A stretch of 51,000 bases of DNA, taken from Gammaproteobacteria bacterium (GTDB lineage: Bacteria > Pseudomonadota > Gammaproteobacteria > Steroidobacterales > Steroidobacteraceae). The notes below the pieces were generated by a model. That model saw only the letters and a list, made by a program, of their open reading frames with translations, was not told the origin of the DNA and did no database searches. Below, one piece after another: positions 1 through 7,836 of the stretch (its first letter is position 1; the number at the start of each line of letters is the position of its first letter). The stretch covers positions 1 through 51,000 of the forward strand of contig JAGWPU010000102.1 of assembly GCA_028870355.1 (NCBI GenBank). Direction: 5' to 3'. The position numbers and the translations under genes are program-made.

Positions 1-333
1 AGCGGTGGCGGTGGCGGCGGTCATCGACGCGAGCGGCGCCCGCCGTCCGCGCACGGTGAACGGCGATCCGACGCCGCGCCCCCCCGTAGCGCCCGCGGGC
101 CAGCCGCCGCGGAGTCGCCCGACGCCCGTGCGAGCGGCGCGCCCTCACCCTCACCCTCACCCGCACCCGCACCCGCACCCGCACCGGCCGACGGATCCCC
201 GGCTGCGAGCGCCGCCGGGGAATCACCGCGGCGTCGACGGCGCCGCCGCGGGCGAGGCCGGGGCGGCCGTTCGCAGGCCCCCGACGCGACGTCCCCCGAC
301 GCGACGCCCGAGGCGACCCCGCCGGACACCTGA
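1..333 (+). CDS. C-terminal tail of a protein, probably a DEAD-box RNA helicase (RhlB-like); 5' truncated
   Basis: The frame is open from the first base to a TGA at 331-333 and gives 110 residues of low complexity: a Gly run, Arg-rich patches, a Pro-Ser/Pro-Ala repeat and a final Arg/Gly stretch (RRRRRRRGRGRGGR). Arg/Gly-rich basic tails of this kind end gammaproteobacterial RhlB-type RNA helicases, where they contact RNA and partner proteins. The catalytic domains lie outside the window, so the family call is an inference from composition alone. A ribonuclease or another RNA-binding protein with a basic tail is also possible. It converges with the HAD gene that follows, with only 8 bases between the stops. 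Confidence 0.5.
   Translation, partial: SGGGGGGHRRERRPPSAHGERRSDAAPPRSARGPAAAESPDARASGAPSPSPSPAPAPAPAPADGSPAASAAGESPRRRRRRRGRGRGGRSQAPDATSPDATPEATPPDT
142..183. repeat. Hexanucleotide tandem repeat (3 x CCCTCA, 4 x CCCGCA)
   Basis: Seven adjacent 6-base units lie in frame with the truncated coding region and encode Pro-Ser then Pro-Ala dipeptides. Because the unit is a multiple of three, slippage would change the linker length without a frameshift. It is a coding microsatellite in a disordered tail, not a CRISPR or an origin. Confidence 0.85.
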
Positions 334-341
334 CGCTCGGC

Positions 342-1004
342 TCACAGCAGGTCGAGCACGCGATCGATGCCGGTGAACGGCCCGGTGTCCTTCGGACCGC
401 GGCGCGTGTCCGGCCGGCGCACCGCGCGCAGGCAGCCAATACCATGGCGGCGAGCGCTCTCGAGCACCGGCAGGCTGTCGTCCACGAACAGTGTCCGCGA
501 CGCATCGAAAGGCTCGAACCGGCCGAGCCGCGCCCAGAACTGTGCATGCTCCTTCGGCGCGCCGACCGGGTGCGAGGAATACACCGCGTGGAAGTGGCGC
601 GTCAGCGCGACGCGCTCGTCCTTGATCGCGAGCGTCTCGGGGTGCGCGTTGGTGACGAGCACGACGCGCTTGCCGAGGGCGCGGAGCCGCGACAGGAATT
701 CTTCGGCGCCCGGCAGGTAGCGAACCTCGTCGGCGACCGCGCGCTTGAGCGCGCGCACGTCCAGATCGAGCGCGCGCGTCCAGTGATCGATGCAGTACCA
801 GTCCATCGTCCCGGCAACCGCGCGGAATTTCGGCTCGAGCAGTGCACAGGACGCGGATTCGGTCAGACCGTGCCGAACCGCGTAGTGCCGCGGGATCAGC
901 TCGCGCCAGAACCATTCGTCGAACGCAAGGTCCAGCAAGGTCCCGTCCATGTCGAGGAACACGGTCTCGATCGAGACCCAATCGACTGCGGCAGCGGTCG
1001 GCAT
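342..1004 (-). CDS. yrfG: HAD-superfamily phosphatase, YrfG-like (GMP/IMP nucleotidase)
   Basis: The 220-residue protein has the HAD motifs in order: FLDMDGTLLDL near residue 10 (nucleophile Asp and acid Asp), VTNAH in the middle, a Lys before the last motif (GAPK) and VDDS for magnesium binding. Overall layout and length fit YrfG, a cytoplasmic phosphatase acting on purine mononucleotides. The start at 1004 (MPTAAAVDW) is chosen because earlier in-frame starts would run into the divergent cysQ gene, leaving a 19-base spacer here. That spacer is too short for two separate full promoters, so promoter elements must overlap coding sequence. Substrate assignment is by family resemblance. Confidence 0.82.
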   Translation of the reverse strand: MPTAAAVDWVSIETVFLDMDGTLLDLAFDEWFWRELIPRHYAVRHGLTESASCALLEPKFRAVAGTMDWYCIDHWTRALDLDVRALKRAVADEVRYLPGAEEFLSRLRALGKRVVLVTNAHPETLAIKDERVALTRHFHAVYSSHPVGAPKEHAQFWARLGRFEPFDASRTLFVDDSLPVLESARRHGIGCLRAVRRPDTRRGPKDTGPFTGIDRVLDLL

Positions 1005-1023
1005 TGCGGCTATCATAGCGGCG

Positions 1024-1809
1024 ATGAACGACTTATCCGCGCTCGCCGCCGCCTTGCGACCGGTCGTCGCCGAGGCCGGCGCGGCGATCATGCGTGTGTA
1101 CGACGGCGATTTCGCGGTGCGCCGGAAGGCCGACGATACGCCGCTGACCCTGGCCGACCTGGAATCGCAGCGCGTCCTGCTCGAGGGCCTGTCGCGGCTC
1201 AGCCCCGGCGTACCGGTACTCTCGGAGGAAGCCGCTCACGCGGCCTGGTCCGAGCGCAGCCGGTGGCCCGAATGCTGGCTCGTCGATCCCCTCGACGGCA
1301 CGCGCGAATTCGTGAAGCGCAACGGCGAGTTCACGGTCAACGTCGCGCTCGTCGTCGAGCACGAACCCGTGCTCGGCATCGTCGCCGCACCGGCGCTCGG
1401 CCTCACCTACTGGGGTGCGGTCGGACTCGGCGCCTTCCGCGCGCGCGGCAACGACGCCGCGGCGCGGATTCACGTGGCTCCGCGACACGTCCCGATCCGC
1501 ATCGTCGGCAGCCGCTCGCATTCGACCCCGCAGACGGACGCCTATCTGCAGCGCTTCCCGAGTTACGACCTGACCGCGATCGGCAGCTCCCTGAAATTCT
1601 GCGTCGTCGCCGAAGGCGCGGCCGACCTGTACCCGCGTTTCGGTCCGACCAGCGAATGGGACACGGCGGCCGGCCAGGCCGTGCTGGAGGCGGCCGGCGG
1701 CCACGTCACGCGGCCGGACGGCCATCGACTGCGCTACAACTGCCGCGAGTCCTTGCTGAACGGGGATTTCCTCGCATTCAGCGATCCGGCGGTGCTCCCG
1801 CCGGCCTGA
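1024..1809 (+). CDS. cysQ: 3'(2'),5'-bisphosphate nucleotidase CysQ
   Basis: The 261-residue protein is an inositol-monophosphatase-fold enzyme that hydrolyses PAP (adenosine 3',5'-bisphosphate), a by-product of sulfate assimilation and sulfotransfer. Metal-binding motifs are present: the SEE motif near 68-70, WLVDPLDGTREF at about 85-96 (Asp88 and Asp91 positions) and WDTAAGQAVLEAAGG towards the C-terminus. Length matches the family. It starts at ATG 1024, divergent from the yrfG-like gene. Its TGA lies in the stem of a hairpin shared with the convergent unknown gene. Confidence 0.92.
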   Translation: MNDLSALAAALRPVVAEAGAAIMRVYDGDFAVRRKADDTPLTLADLESQRVLLEGLSRLSPGVPVLSEEAAHAAWSERSRWPECWLVDPLDGTREFVKRNGEFTVNVALVVEHEPVLGIVAAPALGLTYWGAVGLGAFRARGNDAAARIHVAPRHVPIRIVGSRSHSTPQTDAYLQRFPSYDLTAIGSSLKFCVVAEGAADLYPRFGPTSEWDTAAGQAVLEAAGGHVTRPDGHRLRYNCRESLLNGDFLAFSDPAVLPPA

Positions 1810-1826
1810 GGCCGGCAGCCTCAGGC
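1804..1826. terminator. Bidirectional hairpin holding both stop codons
   Basis: GCCTGAGGC (1804-1812) and GCCTCAGGC (1818-1826) form a perfect 9-base-pair stem with a 5-base loop. The cysQ stop TGA lies in the left arm and the stop of the convergent unknown gene in the right arm. No T-run follows, so it may act as a blocking or RNA-stabilising hairpin, not a full intrinsic terminator. Confidence 0.6.
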
Positions 1827-2201
1827 GTTGCCCGCCGGCTCGCAGAACTGCAGGGTCGCGTCGAGCAGGGCCGGGATGTCGAATACGACCTCGTCGTCGG
1901 CCATGGTCAGCGGGGCGACCCCGGCGGCCGCGATCAACGCGACCGGCAGATGGATCTGATCCCTGCGCCGGCCGGTCCAGCGATCGACCCGCGCGTCGCC
2001 GAAGGCCCGATTGAGCGCAGTCCAGCGCAGCTCGGCTGCCCGGGCGACGGGCGAGTCGCTGGCGGCTCCGTTCGCCAACCTCGCCGCACCGCTGTCGGCG
2101 GCGGTGGCGTCGGCGCGGGCGACCATCAGCGTTTGGACGTACTGCAGCATCTCGATCGGATCGACCCGCACGGCGAGATCGGTTCGATGGTCGTTCGGCA
2201 T
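1821..2201 (-). CDS. Hypothetical protein, 126 residues
   Basis: I do not recognise this protein. It begins MPNDHRTDLAVRVDPIEMLQ and is soluble, without signal peptide, membrane segment or cysteine motif apart from one Cys near the end (LQFCEPAGNA). The middle is rich in Ala and Arg, with mixed helix-forming sequence. It is convergent with cysQ and divergent from the PHP-domain gene. Third codon positions are strongly G/C as in its neighbours, which supports real coding, but no motif supports a function. Confidence 0.55.
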   Translation of the reverse strand: MPNDHRTDLAVRVDPIEMLQYVQTLMVARADATAADSGAARLANGAASDSPVARAAELRWTALNRAFGDARVDRWTGRRRDQIHLPVALIAAAGVAPLTMADDEVVFDIPALLDATLQFCEPAGNA

Positions 2202-2328
2202 GCTCGAGGCCCCTCCGAGGGTTCAGATGATTCCGGTACGAAGCCGACATGGGGACGCCCCGGCAAAATATCCAGGCCCGGCCCGCAACCGGCGGCCGGA
2301 GCGGCCCCGTTTGCCGTACAGTGCCCCG

Positions 2329-3174
2329 ATGATCGACCTGCACAGTCATTCGACCTGCTCCGACGGCGCGTTGCCACCGGCGCAGCTCCTCGAACGCGCG
2401 GCCGCGGCCGGCCTGCGGGCGCTCGCGCTGACCGACCACGACACGACCGCAGGCCTCGAGGAGGCGGCCGCGGCCGCGCGCACGCACCGGATCCGGCTCG
2501 TCCCCGGGATCGAATTCTCCGCGGCCTGGCGATCTCAGTCGATCCACGTGCTCGGGCTGTGGATCGATCCCGACGCCGCGGTGCTGCGCACCGCGGTCGC
2601 CGCTCAGCTCGACCGCCGCCGGCGCCGGATCCGTGCGATCTGCGAGCGCCTGACGCACAAGGGCCTGCCCGGGGATCGTCTGCTCGCGATGGTCGAGGCA
2701 CGCGCGACCCTGCCGACCCGGGCGCACCTCGCCGATGCGCTGGTCGAGGCCGGCTGCGTGCGCGAGCCGCGCGATGCGTTCCGGGTCCATCTCGGACGCG
2801 GGCGGGCGGCCCATGTGGCCGCCGACTGGCCGACGCTCACCGAGATCGTCGGCTGGATCGTTGCCGCCGGCGGGACGGCGTCGCTCGCGCACCCGACCCG
2901 GTACCCGTTGTCGGCGACTGCACGGAATCGACTGCTCACCGACTTTCGTGACGCCGGCGGCCGCGCGCTCGAGATCGGCTGCGGCGGTAATGCGGCGCAT
3001 CACCTCGACGCCTGCGCCGCACTCGCCCGACGATACGGGCTCGACGCCACCGTCGGCTCGGATTTCCACGGGCCGCGCATGCCGTGGAATCCCCTCGGCC
3101 GCTTGGCTAAGCTACCGGACGGTGTGATCCCGGCGTGGCGAGGTCGCGGAATCGGCGACGACGAGGACGGTTGA
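2329..3174 (+). CDS. rnm: PHP-domain phosphoesterase, RNase AM / YciV type (5'-3' exonuclease)
   Basis: The protein has 281 residues and starts MIDLHSHSTCSDGAL, the first PHP metal-binding motif (HSHS). Further ligands appear in ALTDHDTTAGL (about 36-46), VPGIEFSA (about 58-65), SLAHPTRYPL (about 187-196) and GSDFHGP (about 245-251). Order and length fit the YciV family, which trims 5' ends of ribosomal RNA and degrades short oligonucleotides using a trimetal site. The ATG at 2329 is chosen because it places the HSHS motif at the extreme N-terminus as in the family. The ydcH-like gene follows after 6 bases, suggesting co-transcription. Confidence 0.85.
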   Translation: MIDLHSHSTCSDGALPPAQLLERAAAAGLRALALTDHDTTAGLEEAAAAARTHRIRLVPGIEFSAAWRSQSIHVLGLWIDPDAAVLRTAVAAQLDRRRRRIRAICERLTHKGLPGDRLLAMVEARATLPTRAHLADALVEAGCVREPRDAFRVHLGRGRAAHVAADWPTLTEIVGWIVAAGGTASLAHPTRYPLSATARNRLLTDFRDAGGRALEIGCGGNAAHHLDACAALARRYGLDATVGSDFHGPRMPWNPLGRLAKLPDGVIPAWRGRGIGDDEDG

Positions 3175-3180
3175 GCGCCC

Positions 3181-3405
3181 GTGAGCGAAGACGACGACAA
3201 CGTCGACACCGACCTGTTCAGGAACATCGAGCGCTTGCGCCAGTTGCGCATCGAGCACCGCGATCTCGATGACGTGATCTCGCGCCTGACGCTCGACTTC
3301 CGGGTGGACGAGTTGCAAATGAAGCGGCTGAAGAAGCGCAAACTGATGCTGAAGGATCAGATCGCGCGGCTCGAGAGCCAGCTGATCCCCGATCTGAACG
3401 CATGA
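3181..3405 (+). CDS. YdcH-like DUF465 small coiled-coil protein
   Basis: The 74-residue protein begins at GTG 3181 and is charged and helical, with a C-terminal half rich in Lys (QMKRLKKRKLMLKDQIARLE) typical of the DUF465/YdcH family. These short cytoplasmic proteins form antiparallel coiled coils, and their molecular role is not established. Its stop overlaps the start of arfB by 4 bases (ATGA), so the two are translationally coupled. The link with a ribosome-rescue gene is worth noting but does not by itself prove a shared role. Confidence 0.8.
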   Translation: MSEDDDNVDTDLFRNIERLRQLRIEHRDLDDVISRLTLDFRVDELQMKRLKKRKLMLKDQIARLESQLIPDLNA

Positions 3406-3809
3406 GCCGCTCGACGATCCCGGAACGCGATATCGAATGGACCTTCGTCCGCTCCTGCGGGCCGGGCGGGCAGAACGTGAACAAGGTCGCGAGCACCGCG
3501 CAGCTGCGCTTCCTGCTCGCGACGAACGCGACGCTCCCGCCCGAGGTGAAGCAACGGCTGCGGCGCCTCGCAGGCCGGCGGCTCACCGATGACGGCAGCA
3601 TCGTGATCATCGCGCGCGGCGAACGCAGCCAGGAACGCAATCGCCGCGCAGCCCTCGAGCGGCTCGAGGATCTCGTCGACCGCGCGCGGATCGAGCCGAA
3701 GCCGCGGCGTCGAACCCAGCCGACCCGGGCGTCGAAGGAACGGCGGCTCGAGGCGAAGCGGCGGCAGGGCGCCTCGAAGCGCGACCGCACCGGCGGCGCC
3801 TGGGACTGA
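3402..3809 (+). CDS. arfB: Peptidyl-tRNA hydrolase ArfB (YaeJ), ribosome rescue factor
   Basis: The 135-residue protein carries the release-factor GGQ motif early (SCGPGGQNVNKV, GGQ at about 22-24), followed by the compact domain 3 fold and a basic C-terminal tail rich in Arg and Lys. This is the ArfB pattern: the tail enters the empty mRNA channel of a stalled ribosome while GGQ hydrolyses the peptidyl-tRNA. Length matches the family (about 140). Its ATG overlaps the stop of the ydcH-like gene. It converges with plsB across a strong hairpin. Confidence 0.93.
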   Translation: MSRSTIPERDIEWTFVRSCGPGGQNVNKVASTAQLRFLLATNATLPPEVKQRLRRLAGRRLTDDGSIVIIARGERSQERNRRAALERLEDLVDRARIEPKPRRRTQPTRASKERRLEAKRRQGASKRDRTGGAWD

Positions 3810-3840
3810 GCCGCGCGCCACCGGGCCGGCGGCGCGCGGC
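3810..3840. terminator. Bidirectional hairpin between arfB and plsB
   Basis: GCCGCGCGCC (3810-3819) and GGCGCGCGGC (3831-3840) form a perfect 10-base-pair stem around an 11-base loop. It fills the 32-base gap between two convergent genes. There is no T-run on either side, so it is a candidate, not a certain, terminator. Confidence 0.6.
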
Positions 3841-3841
3841 C

Positions 3842-6307
3842 TCAGCCCGAAGTGACCTGCAGGATGCTGTGCCGGATCTGTTCCGAGAGCACGATCTGCG
3901 CGTCGACCGCGACCGCGGTGAGCGCCTCGTCGAAATGCAGCGTGCCATCCTCGCCCGTCCGCACGACGCCGCGCCGGCGCAGCAGCTCGAGGAAGTTGCG
4001 GAACATCGCCTTGTCGAAGAACTCCGGCGACTCGAGCCCGTAGAGCAGGGTCATGCGCTGCGCGGTCAAGCGGCACCGCTCCTCGAGCGCCTGCTGACCG
4101 ATGCGGCCGCTCCCGGCGCGCAGCAGCAACGCGATCGCGAGATAGTAGCGCTCGACCGTCTGGATCGTCGCGGCCGCGAGCCACGACAGGCGCACCGCTT
4201 CGGCGGTCGCCGGCGCCGGCCGGTGCCACTCGTCGCGGTCGGGCGTCGCGCTCAGCAGGCCGAGCCCGGCCAGCACCTCGAGCACGCGCAGCGCGTAGTC
4301 GCCGACATCGTCCTCGCTCCACCGCAGGAACAGTTCCGCGGCGATATACGGATAGATCCGCGACAACAGCCGCAGGATGTCCGTGGTCCGCATGCTCGCG
4401 TTGCCGAGGAAACAGCAGGCGAGCAGCGACGGGACCGCGAGCAGATGCAGGGTGTTGTTGCGGTAATAGGTCGCGAGCAGCGCCCGGTCGGACGTCATCG
4501 ACAGGATGTCGCCGAGAGGATGGCTGCGCCGCTCGAGCAGCCCGAACTCCTCGGCGTACGCGATCATCTGCGCGCCGCTCGCCGCGGTCACCGTGACCAT
4601 CGCCCCATACGGCGCATCGCGCAACAACTGCCGGTACAGATCGAGTTGCGCGGCGAGGTCGGCTTCCGCGGACGCCTGGCGCGGCGTCGCGAGCAGCGCG
4701 GTCGCGACCAGGTTGATCGGCGTCACGGCCGCGGCGGCGTTGATCCCGGTCACGATGCGCCGCGCGAGCTCACCGACCGCGGCACCGAGCCCTTCGAATC
4801 GCGGCTCCTCGCCGCCGGCCGCACGCTCCCGCCAGCGCGGGTCGTGGGCGTTCAGCACGGCCTCGAGCGCAATCGGCTCGCCGAGATTCACGTGAACCTC
4901 GCCGAAGCGCTGGCGTAGCGCCGGCACGGCCTTCAACAGGCTGGCGACGCTCTCCTTGCGCTTCGGGCGTCCCGCGAGTTCGCTGAGGTAGGTCTCCCCC
5001 TCGACGATGCGCTCGTACCCGAAGTACACGGGGACGAAGGCCACCGGACGCCGCGGATCCTGCAGGTAGCCCTGCACCGTCATCGACAGCATGCCGGTGC
5101 GTGGCGGCAGGAGCCGTCCGGTGCGGCTACGCCCTCCTTCGATGAAATATTCGAGCGGATGCCCGCGCGACAGCATCAGGCCGAGGTACTGCTTGAACAC
5201 CGACGCGTACAGGGCGTCGCCCTTGAACGAGCGCCTCAGGAAGAACGCACCCCCCTTGCGCAGGAATCGGCCGACGACCGGCATGTCCAGGTTCACGCCG
5301 GCCGCAATGTGCGGAACCGCGAACCCCTTGTGGTAGATCACGTAGGAGAGCAGCAGATAGTCCATATGGCTGCGATGACAGGGAACGTAGACGATCTCGG
5401 TGCCGTCGCCGATCTCCTGCAAGCGCTCCACGTGACGGAACGTGACGCCGTCGTACAGACGATTCCAGAGCCAGCCGAGCACCAGCGACATGAAGCCGAC
5501 GAACGTCTGCGAGTAGTTCGCGGCGATCTCGTCCACACAGCGCTTGGCGGCGAGGATCGCTGCCCGCCGCGAGAGGCCACGCGCACGCGCCTCGGCGCGG
5601 ATCGCGACCCGCACCGCGCGCGCCGCGAGCACCCGCGCGACGATCGTGCGCCGATGCGACAGGTCCGGGCCGATCGTCGAGGTGCGTTGCGCGCGCAGCG
5701 CCGTGCGCAGCGACCGCACGATGCGTCGCGCGACGGCGGCGCTCTCCGCCTCGCCTTGCATCGCTGCGCGCAGCGACACCGGCTCGCCGACGTGCAGCAG
5801 CGTGTTGCGGCCGTTGAACAGGATCGTGAGGAGCCGGCGGACGCGCCCGACGAGACTCCAGGTCTCGGTGAACGGCAGCCGCCACCAGCTCGATTCCTTC
5901 GCGGCCGCGCGCCCCCAGAACACCGCGACGGGCACGAGATCGACGTCGAACGCCGGATCGGCGGCGACCGCGCTCATCAGGTGCACCAGGGTGCGGGGCG
6001 GCCGGCGGTCGACGCGGCCGCGCAGCAGCCCGACGCGGCGCTCGAGCTCGAAGTGCGCCTGTTCGGTCCGGATCCCGCCGACCAGGAGCCGGCGACTCGG
6101 CCGCGGCAGGTTCAATCGGCCGCAAACCAGTCCGAGCACCGCCAGGTCGCTCTGAGCGTCGCGCTCGAGCACGTAGCACACCGGACGATCGGCCGCCGCG
6201 AGCGCGGCGGCCGCGGAATCCGGCTTCACCGCGACCTTGACCCACGCGACCAGGATCTTGCGCACCAGCCATTGCCAGGCCCGGCCGAGGCCCCACGGAG
6301 AACGCAA
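3842..6307 (-). CDS. plsB: Glycerol-3-phosphate acyltransferase PlsB
   Basis: The 821-residue protein matches the length of gammaproteobacterial PlsB, which acylates sn-glycerol 3-phosphate at position 1 at the inner membrane, the first step of phospholipid synthesis. The acyltransferase signature HX4D is seen at HRSHMDY (His311, Asp316). It is followed by FFLRRSFKGDALYASVF and FIEGGRSRTGRLLPPRTG, the glycerol-phosphate-binding blocks, and VAFVPVYFGYERIVEG. The start at 6307 leaves about 80 bases to the divergent DUF2059 gene. No frameshift or missing block was noticed. Confidence 0.96.
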   Translation of the reverse strand: MRSPWGLGRAWQWLVRKILVAWVKVAVKPDSAAAALAAADRPVCYVLERDAQSDLAVLGLVCGRLNLPRPSRRLLVGGIRTEQAHFELERRVGLLRGRVDRRPPRTLVHLMSAVAADPAFDVDLVPVAVFWGRAAAKESSWWRLPFTETWSLVGRVRRLLTILFNGRNTLLHVGEPVSLRAAMQGEAESAAVARRIVRSLRTALRAQRTSTIGPDLSHRRTIVARVLAARAVRVAIRAEARARGLSRRAAILAAKRCVDEIAANYSQTFVGFMSLVLGWLWNRLYDGVTFRHVERLQEIGDGTEIVYVPCHRSHMDYLLLSYVIYHKGFAVPHIAAGVNLDMPVVGRFLRKGGAFFLRRSFKGDALYASVFKQYLGLMLSRGHPLEYFIEGGRSRTGRLLPPRTGMLSMTVQGYLQDPRRPVAFVPVYFGYERIVEGETYLSELAGRPKRKESVASLLKAVPALRQRFGEVHVNLGEPIALEAVLNAHDPRWRERAAGGEEPRFEGLGAAVGELARRIVTGINAAAAVTPINLVATALLATPRQASAEADLAAQLDLYRQLLRDAPYGAMVTVTAASGAQMIAYAEEFGLLERRSHPLGDILSMTSDRALLATYYRNNTLHLLAVPSLLACCFLGNASMRTTDILRLLSRIYPYIAAELFLRWSEDDVGDYALRVLEVLAGLGLLSATPDRDEWHRPAPATAEAVRLSWLAAATIQTVERYYLAIALLLRAGSGRIGQQALEERCRLTAQRMTLLYGLESPEFFDKAMFRNFLELLRRRGVVRTGEDGTLHFDEALTAVAVDAQIVLSEQIRHSILQVTSG

Positions 6308-6389
6308 GCTCGCTCACTCCTCGGTTCGGTCAGCCCGCCGAGCGCAGAGTGTACAATCGCCCCGCTCCCAGCGTCACCCGGAGATCACG

Positions 6390-7277
6390 ATGGCCAGGAC
6401 CCTGTCATTCCTCCTGTTATTCGGCCTGTCGGCGACCGCGCTCGCGGCGCCGTCCACCGTCAGCATCGACATGGCGGGGCGGGTCTATCTCGCCGCCGGC
6501 TTGCGGGAGCAGGTCTCCGCATCGCTCGACGGGATGCCCGAGAGGTTGCGTCGGATGTTCCTGTCCGAGTCGCACGGCAAGCTCGACGCCGCGCGCCTCG
6601 AGGCGGTGACCGCGGCCGCGAAGCGCACGTTCCGGATCGACGTGTTCGAGCCGTCCGCGCTCGCCGCGTTCGCCGCGCACCTCGATCCGGCGGCGGTCCA
6701 GCAGGCGCTCGCGTTCCTCGCAAGCCCGACCGGCCGACGCATGGTCGCCGCCGACGTCGCGCTCGCGAAGCTCGACCCGGCAGCGACCGACGCGATCGCG
6801 AACGGCAAGCTCGCCGCGGCGGCGACGCCGCAGCGCGCAGCACTCTTTCAGCGGATCGCGACCACGACACGCGCGACCGATTCGGCGGCCGAGGTGTACA
6901 TGACGATGGGCCGATCGCTCGCCGTGGGCAAGGCGATGGGCTACGGGCTCGACCTGAAGGAGGCGCGCGCGAGCGTCGGCAAGAAGACGCCACCGCCGGC
7001 GGATCTGCTGAAGAGCCTGGCGGTTCCGCTCGAGCGGTACGTCGCGTACGACTATCGCGATCTCAGTGACGCGGATTTGCGCAGCATGCTGGCGTTCTTC
7101 GATTCCCCTGCCGGAAAGACCTACGTGAACGCGTCGATCGCCGCGTTGACGGCCGGCTATCGGTCGATGAGCCGTCGCTGCGGCGAGCGGATCGGCGAGA
7201 GCTGGCGGGAGATCGCGCGCAGCGAGGCGCAGGACTCGGCGGTATCGACGCCGAACCCGCCGCGGCCGAACCCGTAG
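6390..7277 (+). CDS. DUF2059-type exported protein
   Basis: The 295-residue protein starts at ATG 6390 with a purine-rich GGAG stretch just upstream. Residues 1-19 form a signal peptide ending AALAAP-like (ATALAAPS). The body has two similar helical halves, each with a phrase of the type ALAFLASPTGRRM and MLAFFDSPAGKTY. This Phe-x-(A/D)-SP-x-G pattern is typical of DUF2059 domains of unknown function, so the protein looks like an internal duplication. The Pro-rich C-terminus (TPNPPRPNP) is probably disordered. Predicted location is the periplasm. Confidence 0.78.
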   Translation: MARTLSFLLLFGLSATALAAPSTVSIDMAGRVYLAAGLREQVSASLDGMPERLRRMFLSESHGKLDAARLEAVTAAAKRTFRIDVFEPSALAAFAAHLDPAAVQQALAFLASPTGRRMVAADVALAKLDPAATDAIANGKLAAAATPQRAALFQRIATTTRATDSAAEVYMTMGRSLAVGKAMGYGLDLKEARASVGKKTPPPADLLKSLAVPLERYVAYDYRDLSDADLRSMLAFFDSPAGKTYVNASIAALTAGYRSMSRRCGERIGESWREIARSEAQDSAVSTPNPPRPNP

Positions 7278-7281
7278 CGCC

Positions 7282-7797
7282 TCAGCCCGGCCCGAGGGAC
7301 TCGAGGAACGCCCGCAACAGCCGTCCGATCTCGGGAATCCGGTCCTGCAGCCGATGATCGGAGTCCAGCAGGTGCAACTCGGCGCGGTGCTCTCGGGCCC
7401 AGCGGATGCTGTGGTCGACCGGGACGATCTCGTCGCGCCAGCCGTGCACGATCGCGGCCGGACAGCCGCAGTCCCGTGGCGTATGGGCCTCGAAGCCGGG
7501 CATGTAGAACGCCGGCGCGAGCAGGAACAGCCCGCGCGCGCCGAGCGCGCGCGCGGCGGCCGCCGACACGTGTCCGCCGAGGCTCGACCCGACGAGCACG
7601 ATCGGGGGGGCATGGCCACGGCCGATCTCGATCAGCCGGGCGACGCGAGCGCACGGATCCTCGATCCCGCGGTAGTCGACCGATTCGACGGCGTCCCCGA
7701 GGTCGCGCACGACCGCCGCGAGCGCGGTGATCTTCGCGCCCCAGGGTCCGCTCTCCTTCCCGTGCGAGAAGATCACGGTGCGTGCGGTCGGCGTCAT
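7282..7797 (-). CDS. Alpha/beta-hydrolase family protein
   Basis: The 171-residue protein has FSHGKESGPWGAK (oxyanion-hole region) near the start, the nucleophile elbow GSSLGG at about 69-74 (Ser71 position) and an Asp/His pair later (HGWRDEIVP and DSDHRL). This fits a small cytoplasmic esterase or thioesterase of the YqiA/dienelactone-hydrolase-like group; the substrate is unknown. The ATG at 7797 is preceded by CGGGGAA at a suitable distance. Starts at 7821 (ATG) and 7827 (TTG) are alternatives. It lies 39 bases behind the tail-sheath gene and may be co-transcribed. Confidence 0.8.
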   Translation of the reverse strand: MTPTARTVIFSHGKESGPWGAKITALAAVVRDLGDAVESVDYRGIEDPCARVARLIEIGRGHAPPIVLVGSSLGGHVSAAAARALGARGLFLLAPAFYMPGFEAHTPRDCGCPAAIVHGWRDEIVPVDHSIRWAREHRAELHLLDSDHRLQDRIPEIGRLLRAFLESLGPG

Positions 7798-7836
7798 CGA
7801 ATCGATTCCCCGCGGCGACATCCGCAACGACCGCGC

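Noticed and set aside
142-183. Short tandem repeats as a CRISPR or origin iteron array
   Set aside because: Units are 6 bases without spacers and lie in frame in a coding tail; explained by a Pro-Ser/Pro-Ala linker.
444-2951. Very long open frames on both strands across 444-3069 that conflict with yrfG, cysQ and the PHP gene
   Set aside because: They are shadows in GC-rich DNA: sequence is Arg-rich without any domain, and known proteins occupy the other frames.
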